From NCBI RefSeq assembly GCF_900103195.1, contig NZ_FMWU01000012.1, positions 62,001 to 126,000 on the forward strand: DNA of 64,000 nt, in the 5' to 3' direction. Shown in pieces: positions 8,963 to 17,866 of this stretch (position 1 is the first letter of the stretch; each line of letters begins with the position of its first letter). A program made the position numbers and the translations under genes. The notes under the pieces are model-generated. The model was not told the origin of the DNA and searched no databases. It saw only the letters and a list, made by a program, of their open reading frames with translations. Source of the DNA: Methylobacterium sp. UNC378MF (lineage in GTDB: Bacteria; Pseudomonadota; Alphaproteobacteria; Rhizobiales; Beijerinckiaceae).

Positions 8963-9424
8963 ATGTCCCTGATCGCACGCCTGCGCGCCTACGCGGCCGA
9001 GGCTCTCGGCGTCGGCAACCCCGAGGCCGTGGACGAGACCCATCTCGCGGCCACCGCGCTCCTCGTCCACGTCGCCCGCGTCGATGGCATCCTGGCTCCC
9101 GCCGAGAGCGAGCGCCTGTCGCGCCTCGTGCAGGGGCACTACGCCGATGGTCCGGATGCGGCGCGGGCGCTGATCGAGCGGGCTGCCGCCATGGATTCAG
9201 AGGTGCGCGACGTCGCGAGCCTCGTGGAGATGATCCCGCACGAGGCCGACCGGGCCGAACGCGAAGAGCTGCTGACCATGGCTTGGTCGGTTGCGGCGGC
9301 TGACGGCAACGTCGATGAGTTCGAGGAGGCGCTGGTCGAGCGCCTCGGCCGTCTGCTCGGTTTCGACGAGGCCGCCATCGCGGCGGCCCGGCGGAGCGGT
9401 CAGCAGGGTGTCGCGGCCGCCTAG
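8963..9424 (+). CDS. TerB-like (tellurite resistance B / DUF533-like) protein
   Basis: A 153-residue helical protein. The start at 8963 has GGAG seven bases upstream; an earlier in-frame ATG at 8936 does not. The two halves each carry an acidic HVARVDGILAPAESERL / SVAAADGNVDEFEEALV segment, the paired acidic motif of TerB-like domains that can bind divalent metal. No other ter genes are present, so tellurite resistance is not implied; stand-alone TerB proteins are common in alphaproteobacteria with unknown role. The lrgA gene follows after 15 bases. Confidence 0.8.
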   Translation: MSLIARLRAYAAEALGVGNPEAVDETHLAATALLVHVARVDGILAPAESERLSRLVQGHYADGPDAARALIERAAAMDSEVRDVASLVEMIPHEADRAEREELLTMAWSVAAADGNVDEFEEALVERLGRLLGFDEAAIAAARRSGQQGVAAA

Positions 9425-9439
9425 CCTCGGCGTTCCGCG

Positions 9440-9844
9440 ATGATCGCCAGTCTTGCGCTGATCCTGCTGGCCCAGCTGTTGGGCGAGGCCCTGGCGCGCG
9501 GCGCGGGGGTGCCGGTGCCGGGGCCGGTGATCGGCATGGGTTTGATGTTCGCGTTCCTGCTGCTGCGCGACAGCGCGCGGTTCGGCCTGCCGCGTTACCT
9601 GCCGAAGCCCTTGACGGACGGGACGCTCGAAACGACGGCGCGCGGCCTGCTCATGAACCTGTCGCTCCTGTTCGTGCCCGCTGGCGTCGGGGTGGTCGGC
9701 CGTCTCGACTTGCTGCGGGCGCAGGGCGGCAAGCTCGCTCTCGTCCTGGTCGTCTCGACCGCGCTGTCGCTGCTGGTCACCGTCCTGGTCTTCCGCGCCG
9801 TCGCCGCACTGGTCGAGCGGCGCAAGCCCGACGGGGAATCCTGA
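9440..9844 (+). CDS. CidA/LrgA-type membrane protein
   Basis: A 134-residue protein with four hydrophobic segments and the family signature VPVPGPVIGMGLMFAFLL. CidA/LrgA proteins form holin-like or metabolite-permeable pores in the inner membrane together with LrgB/CidB partners and influence autolysis or export of small acids. The partner gene begins 3 bases downstream. No LytSR-type regulator is next to the pair. Confidence 0.85.
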   Translation: MIASLALILLAQLLGEALARGAGVPVPGPVIGMGLMFAFLLLRDSARFGLPRYLPKPLTDGTLETTARGLLMNLSLLFVPAGVGVVGRLDLLRAQGGKLALVLVVSTALSLLVTVLVFRAVAALVERRKPDGES

Positions 9845-9847
9845 CGC

Positions 9848-10564
9848 ATGGGCGGCGACTTCTCGCTCTGGGTCTATCTCGCCAAGACGCCGCTCCTGTG
9901 GCTGACCGTGACGCTGACCGCCTACGTGCTGGCGGATCGGATCGCCGCCGCGACCGGGCGGCACCCGATCGCCAACCCCGTGCTCATCACTGTCGCGCTG
10001 GTCGGCGCGGTCCTGGCCGTCACCGAGACGCCCTACCCGGCCTATTTTGAGGGCGCACAATTCGTCCACTTCCTGCTCGGACCCGCCACCGTGGTGCTGG
10101 CGATGCCGCTTTACGAGCGGCGGGCCACGGTTCTGCGCGCGTTGGCGCCCATGCTGGCGGCCCTCGCGGCGGGCTCGGCCACCACGCTCGCCGTCGTGAT
10201 CGGTCTGGCGCGGCTCCTCGACATCCCGCAGCCGATCCTCGTCTCCCTCGCTCCGAAATCCGTGACCTCGGGCGTGGCCATGGGCATTGCCGAGGCGCTG
10301 GGCGGCGACCCGACGCTCACGGCGATCCTGGTGATCCTCACCGGGATCATCGGAGCGATCCTCGTGACGCCGATGATGAACCTCCTGCGCATCCGCGACA
10401 TGCGTGCCCGGGGCTTCGCGGCCGGGCTGGCGGCCCACGGCATCGGGACGGCGCGGGCCTTCCAGGTCAGCGAGGTGGCCGGGACCTTCGCGGGCATCGC
10501 CATGGGGCTGAACGCCTTCCTGACGGCAATCCTCGCCCCGCTGGCGCTCCACTTGCTGTTCTGA
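9848..10564 (+). CDS. LrgB/CidB-type membrane protein
   Basis: A 238-residue polytopic protein of the LrgB family, with the conserved LAPKSVTSGVAMGIAEALGG segment and the C-terminal AAHGIGTARAF. It is translationally close to the CidA/LrgA-type gene, giving a complete two-component pore system. In plants and bacteria this family also moves glycolate, pyruvate or similar acids; which role applies here is unknown. It converges on the FAD oxidoreductase gene with only 4 bases between stops. Confidence 0.88.
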   Translation: MGGDFSLWVYLAKTPLLWLTVTLTAYVLADRIAAATGRHPIANPVLITVALVGAVLAVTETPYPAYFEGAQFVHFLLGPATVVLAMPLYERRATVLRALAPMLAALAAGSATTLAVVIGLARLLDIPQPILVSLAPKSVTSGVAMGIAEALGGDPTLTAILVILTGIIGAILVTPMMNLLRIRDMRARGFAAGLAAHGIGTARAFQVSEVAGTFAGIAMGLNAFLTAILAPLALHLLF

Positions 10565-10568
10565 AGCG

Positions 10569-11666
10569 TCAGGCGTCCAGCCGATCGGCCACGGCCTCGG
10601 CGAGCGACAGGCTGGAGGTCAGGCCCGGGCTCTCGATCCCGAACAGGTGTACGAGGCCCGATAATCCGTGCTCGGCCGGTCCGTCGATCCAGAAATCGGC
10701 TGCCGGCTCGCCCGGTCCGGTCAGCTTCGGGCGCAGGCCGGCGTAATCCGGATAGAGTGCACCATCCGGCAGGGCGGGCCAGTAGCGCCGGATCGCACCG
10801 TAGAAGGCCTCGGCGCGCTGCGGATCGACCCGGTAGTCGAACCCGTCCACCCATTCCACGTCGGGCCCGAAGCGGGTACGACCGGCGAGATCGAGGGTCA
10901 GGTGGATGCCGAGGCCGCCGTCGATCCGCGGCGCCGGGTAGATCAGCCGCGAGAAGGCCGGCTTGCCGGTGCAGCCGAAGTAGTTGCCGCGGGCGAGGCG
11001 CAGCGTCGGGACGCGCTCGGCTGGATAGTCCTCGGTGCGCGATGCGAGCACCGGCGCGCCGAAGCTCGCGGCGTTGACAACCGCGTCGAACGCCATTGTG
11101 CCGGGCTCGGCGCCTCCGAAGGCGGCCTGCCACTGCCCATCGCGTCGCTTGAGACCCGCGACCGGAGTGCGCAGGGCGAGGGCGCCGCCGTGATCCTCGA
11201 TCTCGCCGAGCAGGGCGAGCATCAGCGCGTGGCTGTCCACGATGCCGGTGCGCGGCGAATGGAGCGCCACCGTGCAGGTAAGATTGGGCTCCAGGCGCCG
11301 GGCCGCCTCCGCGTCGAGAAGCTCCAGGCCCACGACGCCGTTGGCCTCGCCCTGTCGGCGGATCGCCGCGATCTTCTCGGCTTCCGCGTCGTCGGACGCG
11401 ACGATCAGCTTGCCGCAGGCGCGATGCGGGACACCGTGACTCTCGCAAAAGCTGTACAACCGGCGGGCACCCGCGACGCAGTGGTGCGCCCGCTCCGATC
11501 CGCTCGGATAATACATGCCGGCATGGATCACCTCCGAGCTGCGGGCCGAGACCCCGGTTCCGAAGGCGTCCTCGGTTTCCGCCACGACGACGGCGTGCCC
11601 GCGCAGCGCCAGGGCTCGCCCGATGGCAAGTCCGACGACGCCCGCTCCGACGACCAGGGCCTCCAT
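10569..11666 (-). CDS. FAD-dependent oxidoreductase, DAO / L-2-hydroxyglutarate oxidase-like
   Basis: A 365-residue DAO-superfamily flavoenzyme. The N-terminal dinucleotide fold is GAGVVGLAIGRALALRGH, followed by the SARSSEVIHAGMYYP motif seen in LhgO-type L-2-hydroxyglutarate and related hydroxyacid oxidases. LRPKLTGPGE and HLFGIESPGLTSSL near the C-terminus fit the same group. The likely reaction is oxidation of a 2-hydroxy acid with electrons passed to quinone or O2. The start is ATG at 11666. It stands alone as a transcription unit. Confidence 0.82.
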   Translation of the reverse strand: MEALVVGAGVVGLAIGRALALRGHAVVVAETEDAFGTGVSARSSEVIHAGMYYPSGSERAHHCVAGARRLYSFCESHGVPHRACGKLIVASDDAEAEKIAAIRRQGEANGVVGLELLDAEAARRLEPNLTCTVALHSPRTGIVDSHALMLALLGEIEDHGGALALRTPVAGLKRRDGQWQAAFGGAEPGTMAFDAVVNAASFGAPVLASRTEDYPAERVPTLRLARGNYFGCTGKPAFSRLIYPAPRIDGGLGIHLTLDLAGRTRFGPDVEWVDGFDYRVDPQRAEAFYGAIRRYWPALPDGALYPDYAGLRPKLTGPGEPAADFWIDGPAEHGLSGLVHLFGIESPGLTSSLSLAEAVADRLDA

Positions 11667-11967
11667 GTGTTCCGATTCTCCATCGTGCCCTGAAGGGCAG
11701 GCAAGTGCTCAATACCGCACTCCGGCCCGAACAACGACGCATCCGCTGCTTCGCCGATGACCGAAGCTCTCAATCCCCGGTAGAAATATTGTCGCAAGGA
11801 ATGCGCGGCCCGGTTGTGGCAGCGGCGGTCTGGCGCATAATGCCCCTGTTCGCCGCTTCCGGCCGCACCCACCATTGTTCCGGGACATCGAGCTGCGGTC
11901 GACGGTGCGGAACCGACGAAACCCAACGAGAGCCACATCCGATCCACGCCGAATCGAGGTGACGACC
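11667..11967. other. Intergenic region upstream of mucR-like gene
   Basis: About 300 bases between divergent genes. It contains a good promoter candidate for the downstream regulator (annotated separately). An open frame from 11875 runs into the regulator gene, but the internal ATG at 11968 has the ribosome-binding site. No other element seen. Confidence 0.4.
11814..11841 (+). promoter_or_regulatory. Candidate promoter for the MucR-type gene
   Basis: TTGTGG (11814-11819) and CATAAT (11836-11841) are separated by 16 bases, a reasonable sigma-70-type pair 127 bases before the ATG at 11968. The long leader would leave room for the autoregulation usual for MucR proteins. This is a sequence match only. 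Confidence 0.4.
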
Positions 11968-12375
11968 ATGCAGATGAGATTGCTGAGCGTCGAACTGGCC
12001 GCGAAGATCTTGAGTGCCTACGTCACGCGCAACAACATTCCCGCGGGAACGCTGCCCGACCTGCTCTCCGAGGTTCACCGCTCGCTCACCGCCTTGCGCA
12101 AGCATGCGAAGCCACAGGTCAGGCGTCCGACTGAGGCCCAGATCCGCGACTCAATCCGACCCGACACGCTCATCAGCTTCGAGGACGGCAAGCCCTACAA
12201 GGCTCTGCGGCGGCACCTGACGATGCGCGGCCTTACGCCCGAGGTCTACAAGGCGAAATGGGGACTTCCGGTCGATTACCCGCTGGTCTCCGCGGCCTAC
12301 AGCGCCCGCCGCTCGATGATCTCCCGCCGGATCGGGCAGGGACAGCGCCAGCGGATGCCGTCTGCCGCGGAATAG
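11968..12375 (+). CDS. Ros/MucR-family transcriptional regulator lacking zinc ligands
   Basis: A 135-residue protein with GAGGTG before the ATG. It matches MucR from the N-terminal oligomerisation helix to the DNA-binding core: LISFEDGKPYKALRRHL, then LTPEVYKAKWGLPVDYPLV. In classical Ros/MucR the core is a zinc finger with Cys, Cys or Asp, His and His. Here the first cysteine is Ser70 and the last histidine is absent (MRG at 86-88), leaving only Asp73 and His83. Zinc-free members of this family are known from Mesorhizobium, so the fold may be stable without metal. MucR proteins control surface polysaccharides, motility and symbiosis or stress genes. Confidence 0.88.
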   Translation: MQMRLLSVELAAKILSAYVTRNNIPAGTLPDLLSEVHRSLTALRKHAKPQVRRPTEAQIRDSIRPDTLISFEDGKPYKALRRHLTMRGLTPEVYKAKWGLPVDYPLVSAAYSARRSMISRRIGQGQRQRMPSAAE

Positions 12376-12417
12376 CGCGGGCTTCGGCCGCCGGTGCGGC
12401 GCACCGGCGACCGGCTG

Positions 12418-15090
12418 TCACGGCCAGCCGGGGCCCGGGGCCTCGGCGGCCGCGGTCGCCACTTCCTGGATGAGCAGAGCCACGAGGCCCGACCAGCCGG
12501 TCTGGTGCGACGCGCCGACCCCGCGGCCGGTATCGCCGTGATAGTATTCGTAGAACAGGACCAGATCGCGGAAATGCGGATCTTCCTGTTGAATCCGGCT
12601 GTCGCCGTAGACGGGCCGCTGCCCGTCCGCACCGCGTGTCGAGAGGCCGATCAGGCGCCGTGACAGGTGGGCAGCAATCTCGCGCAGGGCGTAGGTCCGG
12701 CCCGACCCGGTCGGCGCCTCGACCCGGAAATCCGGGCCGTAATAGTCGTGGAAGCGGTTCAACCCGGCGATGAGCAGGTAGTTGACCGGCATCCAGACCG
12801 GGCCCCGCCAGTTCGAGTTGCCGCCGAACAGGCGCGAGCGCGACTCGGCCGGCTCGTAGGCGAGACCCAGGTCCCGCCCGTTCCACGCGAAGCAGAACGG
12901 CTTGTCGGCGTAGACGCGGGACACGGCGCGCAGCCCGAAATCCGAAAGGAATTCGTTCGGATCGAGGGCGCGGCTGAGCAGAGCCTTCAACCGGTGCCCG
13001 CGCAGGAGCGACAGCAGAGCCGTCTGGCCTTCGCCGGGCTCGTTCCAGCGCGAGACAAGCGTCGCGAGGTCCGGGCGGTTCTTGAGGAAGAACACCATCC
13101 GGCTGCGCAGGGACGGCAGCCGCGCGAGGTCGCACTCGTTGATCACCGCCACCGCGAAGATCGGGATCAGACCGACCATGGTCCGGGCGCGGATGGGCAG
13201 GCGCTGCCCGTCGCTTGTCTCGATCACGTCGTAGAAGAAGCCGTCCGGCTCGTCCCACACGCCCGCGCCGGTGGCGCCGGCGATGAGGAGGAAGTGCTCG
13301 AAGAACTTCTCCGCCATGTCCTCGAAGGTCGGATCGTCGAGGGCCAGCTCGATGGCGATCCGCATCAGGTTGAGGGCGTAGGTCGCCATCCAGGCCGTCG
13401 CGTCGGACTGGGTCAGCGTGGCGCCGTCGCCGACCGGCTTCGACCGGTCGAAGATGCCGATATTGTCGAGGCCGAGGAATCCGCCCTGGAACAGATTGCG
13501 GTCGTCGGAATCCTTGCGGTTCACCCACCAGGTGAAGTTCAAGGTCAGCTTGTTGAAGATCCGCTTGAGGAAAGCGTGGTCCGGCGTGCCGGTCAGCGCC
13601 CGGTCCAGCTCGAACACCCGCCATGCGGCCAGCGCGTGGACCGGCGGATTGGCGTCCCCGAAGCCCCACTCGTAGGCCGGCAGCGCGGCGTTCGGGTGGG
13701 TATAGGCCTCGTCGACGAGCAGCAGGAGCTGGTTCTTGGCGAAGTCGGGATCGATGAGCCCGAACACGATCGCTTGGAGGGCGAGGTCCCAGGAGGCGAA
13801 CCAGGGGTATTCCCAGGCATCCGGCATCGAGATGATGTCGTTCGCGCGCAAATGCGCCCAGTCGCTGTTGCGGCCGTGCCGCCGCTCCGGCGCCGGCGCG
13901 GGCTGCGCCGGGTCGCCGGCGAGCCACTCGCGCACGTCGTAATGGTAGAGCTGCTTCGACCAGAGCATGCCGGCGAGCGCCTGTCGCTGCACGAGCCGCA
14001 TCTCGGGATCGGCGATCGGCGCCTGCAGCGCCCCGTAGAAATCGTCGGCCTCGGCCTCGCGGGTGGCGAAGACGGCATCGAAATCCGCGAAGGGCTCGCC
14101 CGGCGCCGTCTCGGCGCGCAGGCGCAGGCGCAGGGTACGCGTTTCGCCAGGGCCGAGCTGCAGATCGTAGCGGGCGGCGCATTTGGTGCCCGACAGGGCG
14201 TTGACGGCGGCCCGGTCGCCGCCCACCACGCACCGGTCGATCCCGTCCTTGTAGAAGCCCTCGGCCGGCCCGCTGCCGAACAGCCGGTGCGTGTTCGTCT
14301 CGTTCTCGGTGAACATCGGGGCGCCCGCGCCCTCGGCGAAGAACCGGAAGGTCGGCATCTCGGGATGGCGCGCCCAGACCGAGCCCTCCGAGCCAGCCAT
14401 CAGCTCCGGCTTCGGCGTGCCCTGCTTCCACGACCACGTGTTGCGCGCCCAGAGCTGCGGCAGCAGCGTCAGGTCCGCGGCGTCCGGGCCGCGATTGGTG
14501 GCGGTGACCCGCATCAGAATGTCGTCGGGCGCGGCCTTGGCGTAGGCGATCTCAACGTCAAAGTAGCGGCCTTCGTCGAACAGGCCGGTGTCGAGGAGCT
14601 CGAATTCCGGGTCGTCGAGGTCGCGCCGCGCATTCTCCTCGACCAGGTGCTCGTAGGGGAAGGCCGCCTGCGGGTACTTGTACAGCATCCGCATGAAGGC
14701 ATGGGTCGGGACCCCGTCGAGATAGTAATAGAGTTCCTTGACGTCCTCGCCGTGATTACCCTCCTGGTTGGTCAGGCCGAACAGGCGCTCCTTCAGAATT
14801 GGGTCCCGCCCGTTCCACAGGGCCAGCGATAGACACCAGTTCAGGTGGCGATCGCCAAAGCCGCCGATGCCATCCTCGCCCCAGCGATAGGCGCGGGACC
14901 GGGCGTGGTCGTGGGGCAAGTAATCCCAGGCGTCGCCCTTCGGGCTGTAATCCTCCCGCACCGTGCCCCATTGCCGGTCGCTGAGATACGGTCCCCAGCG
15001 GCGCCAGGCCGGATCGGAGCGCGCCTTTACGAGACGGCGGCCCTCGGCGGTCTCGAAGAGGTTCGGCGGCACGCCGTTGGGCTTGGTCAT
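12418..15090 (-). CDS. Large GH63-like (MGH1-type) glucosidase
   Basis: A 890-residue protein without a signal peptide, start ATG with AGGAG ten bases upstream. The N-terminal third is a beta-sandwich-like region; the rest is an (alpha/alpha)6 barrel typical of GH63 and mannosylglycerate-hydrolase-like enzymes, with WEYPWFASWDLALQAIVFG, WEWGFGDANPP-like and NSNWRGPVWMPVNYL segments and ASHQTGWSGLVA at the end. Acidic residues in SWDLA and near GWSGL are candidate catalytic positions. Such enzymes release glucose or mannose from small glycosides or compatible-solute conjugates. The real substrate is unknown and no sugar transporter is next to it. Confidence 0.8.
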   Translation of the reverse strand: MTKPNGVPPNLFETAEGRRLVKARSDPAWRRWGPYLSDRQWGTVREDYSPKGDAWDYLPHDHARSRAYRWGEDGIGGFGDRHLNWCLSLALWNGRDPILKERLFGLTNQEGNHGEDVKELYYYLDGVPTHAFMRMLYKYPQAAFPYEHLVEENARRDLDDPEFELLDTGLFDEGRYFDVEIAYAKAAPDDILMRVTATNRGPDAADLTLLPQLWARNTWSWKQGTPKPELMAGSEGSVWARHPEMPTFRFFAEGAGAPMFTENETNTHRLFGSGPAEGFYKDGIDRCVVGGDRAAVNALSGTKCAARYDLQLGPGETRTLRLRLRAETAPGEPFADFDAVFATREAEADDFYGALQAPIADPEMRLVQRQALAGMLWSKQLYHYDVREWLAGDPAQPAPAPERRHGRNSDWAHLRANDIISMPDAWEYPWFASWDLALQAIVFGLIDPDFAKNQLLLLVDEAYTHPNAALPAYEWGFGDANPPVHALAAWRVFELDRALTGTPDHAFLKRIFNKLTLNFTWWVNRKDSDDRNLFQGGFLGLDNIGIFDRSKPVGDGATLTQSDATAWMATYALNLMRIAIELALDDPTFEDMAEKFFEHFLLIAGATGAGVWDEPDGFFYDVIETSDGQRLPIRARTMVGLIPIFAVAVINECDLARLPSLRSRMVFFLKNRPDLATLVSRWNEPGEGQTALLSLLRGHRLKALLSRALDPNEFLSDFGLRAVSRVYADKPFCFAWNGRDLGLAYEPAESRSRLFGGNSNWRGPVWMPVNYLLIAGLNRFHDYYGPDFRVEAPTGSGRTYALREIAAHLSRRLIGLSTRGADGQRPVYGDSRIQQEDPHFRDLVLFYEYYHGDTGRGVGASHQTGWSGLVALLIQEVATAAAEAPGPGWP

Positions 15091-15190
15091 ACGCGCGCTG
15101 CTCCTGCCCCCGCGGATCCGTACCGGATAAAGCCGCGACGCCAGCAGGAAAAGTCAACGCCCCGCCGTGCCCGGATCCCCGCGGGATGCC

Positions 15191-15973
15191 TCACACGATG
15201 CGGATCGAAAGGTCCGGCAGGCCCGCGATCGAGCCCGCGAGCACGTCTCCGCGGACGACCGGCCCGACATTCTCGGGCGTGCCGGAGAAGACGATGTCGC
15301 CGGCCTGGAGCTCGAAGGCCCGCGACAGCTCCGCGATCTGTTCGGCCACCGACCAGATCATGTCCGACAGGTCGGCGTCCTGCCGCACGGTGCCGTTCAC
15401 GGCGAGTTGGATGCGCCCGCGCCCCGGATGGCCGGCCCGGGCGACGGGAAGGATCGGCGTGAGCGGCGCGGAATGGTCGAAGCTTTTGCCGATCTCCCAG
15501 GGCTTCTTCTGGTTGCCCATGCCCCGCTGGAGGTCCCGGCGGGTCATGTCGAGGCCTGTGGCATAGCCGTAGACGTGGTCGAGCGCCTGCGCGGCCGGGA
15601 TGTCCCGCCCGCCCGACTTCAGCACGGCGACGAGCTCGATCTCGTGGTGGTAGTTCTGGGTCAGCGACGGGTAGGGATGGTCGGCGACGCCGCCCGCGAC
15701 GACCTGCACGGCATCGGCCGGCTTCTGGAAGAAGAAAGGCGGCTCGCGCGAGGGGTCGGAGCCCATCTCGCGGGCATGGGCCGCGTAGTTGCGGCCGATG
15801 CAATAGATCCTGCGGACCGGAAAGACCTGCGCCTCGCCCAGGATCGGGATGGTTGTCTGCGGCAGCGGGAACAGCGGGCCCGGCTGCGTCTCGGCGGCCG
15901 CGGCAGGGGCGAGGCCCGCGGCGGCGCCGGTCGCGACTGCCCCGAGCACGCGGCGTCGATCGATCATTGCCAT
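15191..15973 (-). CDS. Fumarylacetoacetate-hydrolase family protein with Tat-like signal
   Basis: A 260-residue protein with GGAGG before its ATG. The FAH fold is clear: YCIGRNYAAHAREMG, FFFQKPADAV, HHEIELVAVL (metal-binding acidic residues), GYATGLDMTRRDLQ and GDIVFSGTPENVGPV. FAH enzymes cleave or hydrate beta-keto acids in aromatic or sugar-acid catabolism and are nearly always cytosolic. Here the first 28 residues (MAMIDRRRVLGAVATGAAAG... ending in AAAAE) look like a twin-arginine signal, so the enzyme is probably periplasmic, which is odd for the family. The HAD phosphatase gene behind it is on the same strand. Confidence 0.85.
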   Translation of the reverse strand: MAMIDRRRVLGAVATGAAAGLAPAAAAETQPGPLFPLPQTTIPILGEAQVFPVRRIYCIGRNYAAHAREMGSDPSREPPFFFQKPADAVQVVAGGVADHPYPSLTQNYHHEIELVAVLKSGGRDIPAAQALDHVYGYATGLDMTRRDLQRGMGNQKKPWEIGKSFDHSAPLTPILPVARAGHPGRGRIQLAVNGTVRQDADLSDMIWSVAEQIAELSRAFELQAGDIVFSGTPENVGPVVRGDVLAGSIAGLPDLSIRIV

Positions 15974-16075
15974 GGCCTAACCCTCCGCCGAGATGCCTCG
16001 CGCCGCGCGGCGCCTGCGGGCGATACGACCAAGCCGTACCGGCCGCCAGCGGGGCCGCGGCCGGCTTGGAAAGGC

Positions 16076-16741
16076 TCAGGCGGTCCGTGTCACCCGGATC
16101 CCGTCCCGCTCCGCGGAGACGCCGAGCCGGATGTAGTCCGCGATCGCCGGATGGCCGGTCCTCACCGGCTCGCGATGGGTCGCGGTGACCACCACGACGC
16201 CCGCGCCCGCGGCTTCCGCCGCCCGGATGCCAGCCGCGGCGTCCTCGAAGACGAGGCAGTCCGACGCCGCGACGCCGAGGCGCTCAGCCGCCATCAGGAA
16301 GCAATCCGGGGCGGGCTTTCCCTGCGCCACGTCCTCGGCGGCCACCAGCAAATCGGGGACCGGCATGCCGGCCGCCGCGAGGCGGCGCTCCGCCAGCCGC
16401 CGGGGCGCCGAGGTGACGATCGCCCAGCGGTCGCGCGGTAGCGCCTCCAGGAAGGTCCGCGCGCCCTCGATCGCGACGATGTCGTCGACATCCTCCATCT
16501 CGGCCTCGGTGATCGCGGTGGCCTCGGCGACGGGATCGATGCCCGGCAGGTTCAGCCGCCGGATCGTCTCGACCGATTGCACGCCGTGAATCGTCGGCAG
16601 GAAGGTCGCTACGTCGAGGCCATGCGCCTCCGCCCAGCGCGACCAGATCCGCTCCGCAGAGGCGATCGAGCTGATGAGCGTTCCGTCCATGTCGAACAGG
16701 AGTGCGGCCAGGGCGCGAGACGGTAGGGATCTCTCGGACAT
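16076..16741 (-). CDS. HAD-superfamily hydrolase (phosphatase/phosphoglucomutase-like)
   Basis: A 221-residue HAD subfamily IA protein. Motif I is LLFDMDGTLISS with two catalytic aspartates, motif II is IVTSAPRRL, the motif III lysine lies in QGKPAPDCF, and motif IV is CLVFEDAAAGIRAAEAAGA. The small helical cap follows motif I. Members dephosphorylate sugar phosphates, phosphoglycolate or glycerol phosphate; the cap sequence is closest in feel to sugar-phosphate phosphatases, so substrate remains open. It lies upstream of the FAH-like gene on the same strand. Confidence 0.88.
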   Translation of the reverse strand: MSERSLPSRALAALLFDMDGTLISSIASAERIWSRWAEAHGLDVATFLPTIHGVQSVETIRRLNLPGIDPVAEATAITEAEMEDVDDIVAIEGARTFLEALPRDRWAIVTSAPRRLAERRLAAAGMPVPDLLVAAEDVAQGKPAPDCFLMAAERLGVAASDCLVFEDAAAGIRAAEAAGAGVVVVTATHREPVRTGHPAIADYIRLGVSAERDGIRVTRTA

Positions 16742-16950
16742 GCGAGACCGCTAGGCCGCCGCCGTCGTTACGGCAACAGACCCGCGCGCATGGCCGCATC
16801 TCGCTGGGGGCCAAGCCTTAGGGCCGGCACCATCCTGCGCCGCAGCGCGGTCGCCAGAGGCTCGCCCGCTTCACGGGCCGATGCCTTTGGTGTAGCGCGG
16901 GTGCAACCCCGGGCCGTCGGCGGCCCTGCAGAAGCGAATATCGACCGACC

Positions 16951-17790
16951 ATGCCGAGCCGCATCGACGCCACCTTCGCCCGCGCCCGCGCGGAGAACCG
17001 GTCCGTTCTCGTCACCTACGTGATGTCCGGCGATCCCGATCCGGAGACTTCGCTGGAGGTCCTGAAGGCCCTGCCGGCCGCCGGTGCCGACATCCTGGAA
17101 TTCGGCCTGCCGTTCACCGACCCGATGGCGGACGGCCCGGCTATTCAGGCCGCCGGCCTGCGGGCGCTCAAGGCGGGCCAGACGGTGTCTGGCACCCTCG
17201 ACCTCGTACGCCGCTTCCGCGCCGGCAACGACACGACGCCCATCGTGCTGATGGGCTACTACAACCCGATCCACACCTACGGCGTCGACCGCTTCCTCGA
17301 CGACGCGGTGGCGGCCGGCGTCGACGGGCTGATCGTCGTCGACCTCCCGCCCGAAGAGGATGCCGAGCTGTGCCTGCCGGCCCTCGGCAAGGGCCTCGCC
17401 TTCATCCGCCTCGCCACGCCGACCACCGACGAGCGGCGCCTGCCGGCCGTCCTCGCGAACACGGCGGGCTTCGTCTACTACGTGTCGATTACCGGCATCA
17501 CCGGGACGGCGACGCCCGATTTCGGCAAGGTCTCCGAGGCGGTCGCCCGCATCCGCCGCCACACAGACCTGCCCGTCGTCGTGGGCTTCGGCGTCAAGAC
17601 CGGTGCCCACGCTGCGGCGATCGCCAAGGGCGCCGACGGCGTCGTGGTCGGCTCTGCCCTCGTGGACGCCCTGGTGCGCTCTCTTGACGGCGAGGGCAGG
17701 CCGCAGGCCGGAAGCGTCGGGGCGGTGACGGAGCTGGTGCGCGAACTCGCCGCGGGCGTGCGGTCGGCGGGCGTCGGTCGGGCCGCCTGA
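16951..17790 (+). CDS. trpA: Tryptophan synthase alpha subunit
   Basis: A 279-residue TIM-barrel subunit that cleaves indole-3-glycerol phosphate to indole and glyceraldehyde 3-phosphate, feeding indole to TrpB. Catalytic residues are Glu50 ([11 protein letters not shown]) and Asp61 (MADGPAIQ), matching Glu49 and Asp60 of the Salmonella enzyme. The phosphate-binding GFGVKTG and the loop [10 protein letters not shown] are present. In many alphaproteobacteria trpA follows trpF and trpB; here trpB is not adjacent, and a divergent HAD gene lies upstream. accD and folC follow on the same strand. Confidence 0.97.
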   Translation: MPSRIDATFARARAENRSVLVTYVMSGDPDPETSLEVLKALPAAGADILEFGLPFTDPMADGPAIQAAGLRALKAGQTVSGTLDLVRRFRAGNDTTPIVLMGYYNPIHTYGVDRFLDDAVAAGVDGLIVVDLPPEEDAELCLPALGKGLAFIRLATPTTDERRLPAVLANTAGFVYYVSITGITGTATPDFGKVSEAVARIRRHTDLPVVVGFGVKTGAHAAAIAKGADGVVVGSALVDALVRSLDGEGRPQAGSVGAVTELVRELAAGVRSAGVGRAA

Positions 17791-17866
17791 CGGATCAGAC
17801 TCCCCTGGCGGCCGGACGCGCCGCACCTGATATCTGCACGGGCTTGAAGCGGACGGACGCAAGTCG

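Noticed and set aside
12667..14832. Long open frame on the plus strand across the glycosidase gene
   Set aside because: Antisense to a conserved enzyme; composition is typical of a shadow frame.
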